A stretch of 64,000 nucleotides of DNA. It comes from Anoplopoma fimbria. Its lineage: Eukaryota > Chordata > Actinopteri > Perciformes > Anoplopomatidae. Positions 63,928 to 64,000 of this stretch are shown in pieces. Numbering within the stretch: position 1 is the first letter of the stretch; every line of letters begins with the position of its first letter. Position numbers and translations under genes: made by a program. The notes below the pieces were generated by a model. The model ran no database searches and was not told the DNA's origin. It saw only the letters and a list, made by a program, of their open reading frames with translations. Where the stretch lies: NCBI RefSeq assembly GCF_027596085.1, contig NC_072465.1:14188857-14252856 (forward strand), in the 5' to 3' direction.

Positions 63928-64000
63928 ATCTGCGTCTACAGATAAATGGATATGTGCCTTCACTTTATTAGTGTGAATATAATGAGTTAGCAGATGTGAG

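Overview
The window is vertebrate nuclear DNA, almost certainly from a ray-finned (teleost, probably percomorph-type) fish. The evidence is short GT-AG introns, very long (TG)n/(CA)n arrays, and fragments of dispersed repeats that I recognise from many teleost genomes. Every protein-coding exon I can support belongs to a known vertebrate family. I see no bacterial operons, CRISPR arrays, viral genes or other foreign cassette.

Layout from left to right. ikzf4 (Eos; last three coding exons, +) runs tail-to-tail into rps26 (-). fkbp11 (-) follows and lies head-to-head with arf3 (+). Then come erbb3 (+, all 28 coding exons, about 16.4 kb), pa2g4 (+, 13 coding exons), rpl41 (+, 25 codons in three coding exons) and crbn (cereblon, +, 11 coding exons). 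After crbn there is about 2.1 kb of 3' flank ending in a TG array. All reconstructed reading frames close: rps26 115 aa, fkbp11 190, arf3 181, erbb3 1434, pa2g4 391, rpl41 25, crbn 450.

The order ikzf4-rps26-erbb3-pa2g4-rpl41 is that of human 12q13.2. Here the fkbp11-arf3 pair, which in human lies several Mb away at 12q13.12, sits between rps26 and erbb3. crbn (human 3p26) follows rpl41. erbb3 is a neuregulin-receptor pseudokinase, and its neighbour pa2g4 encodes the ErbB3-binding protein EBP1. rps26, rpl41 and pa2g4 are translation/ribosome genes with housekeeping promoters.

The non-coding part holds a candidate miniature inverted-repeat element between arf3 and erbb3, a composite repeat block between pa2g4 and rpl41, several degraded teleost repeats, and seven large dinucleotide arrays, one with a higher-order structure. 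I found no undescribed multi-gene system. The most checkable oddities are a GC-AG intron in arf3, diverged drug-pocket residues in cereblon, the DYG/VAIK variants in the ErbB3 pseudokinase, and strong promoter motifs at arf3, crbn and rpl41.
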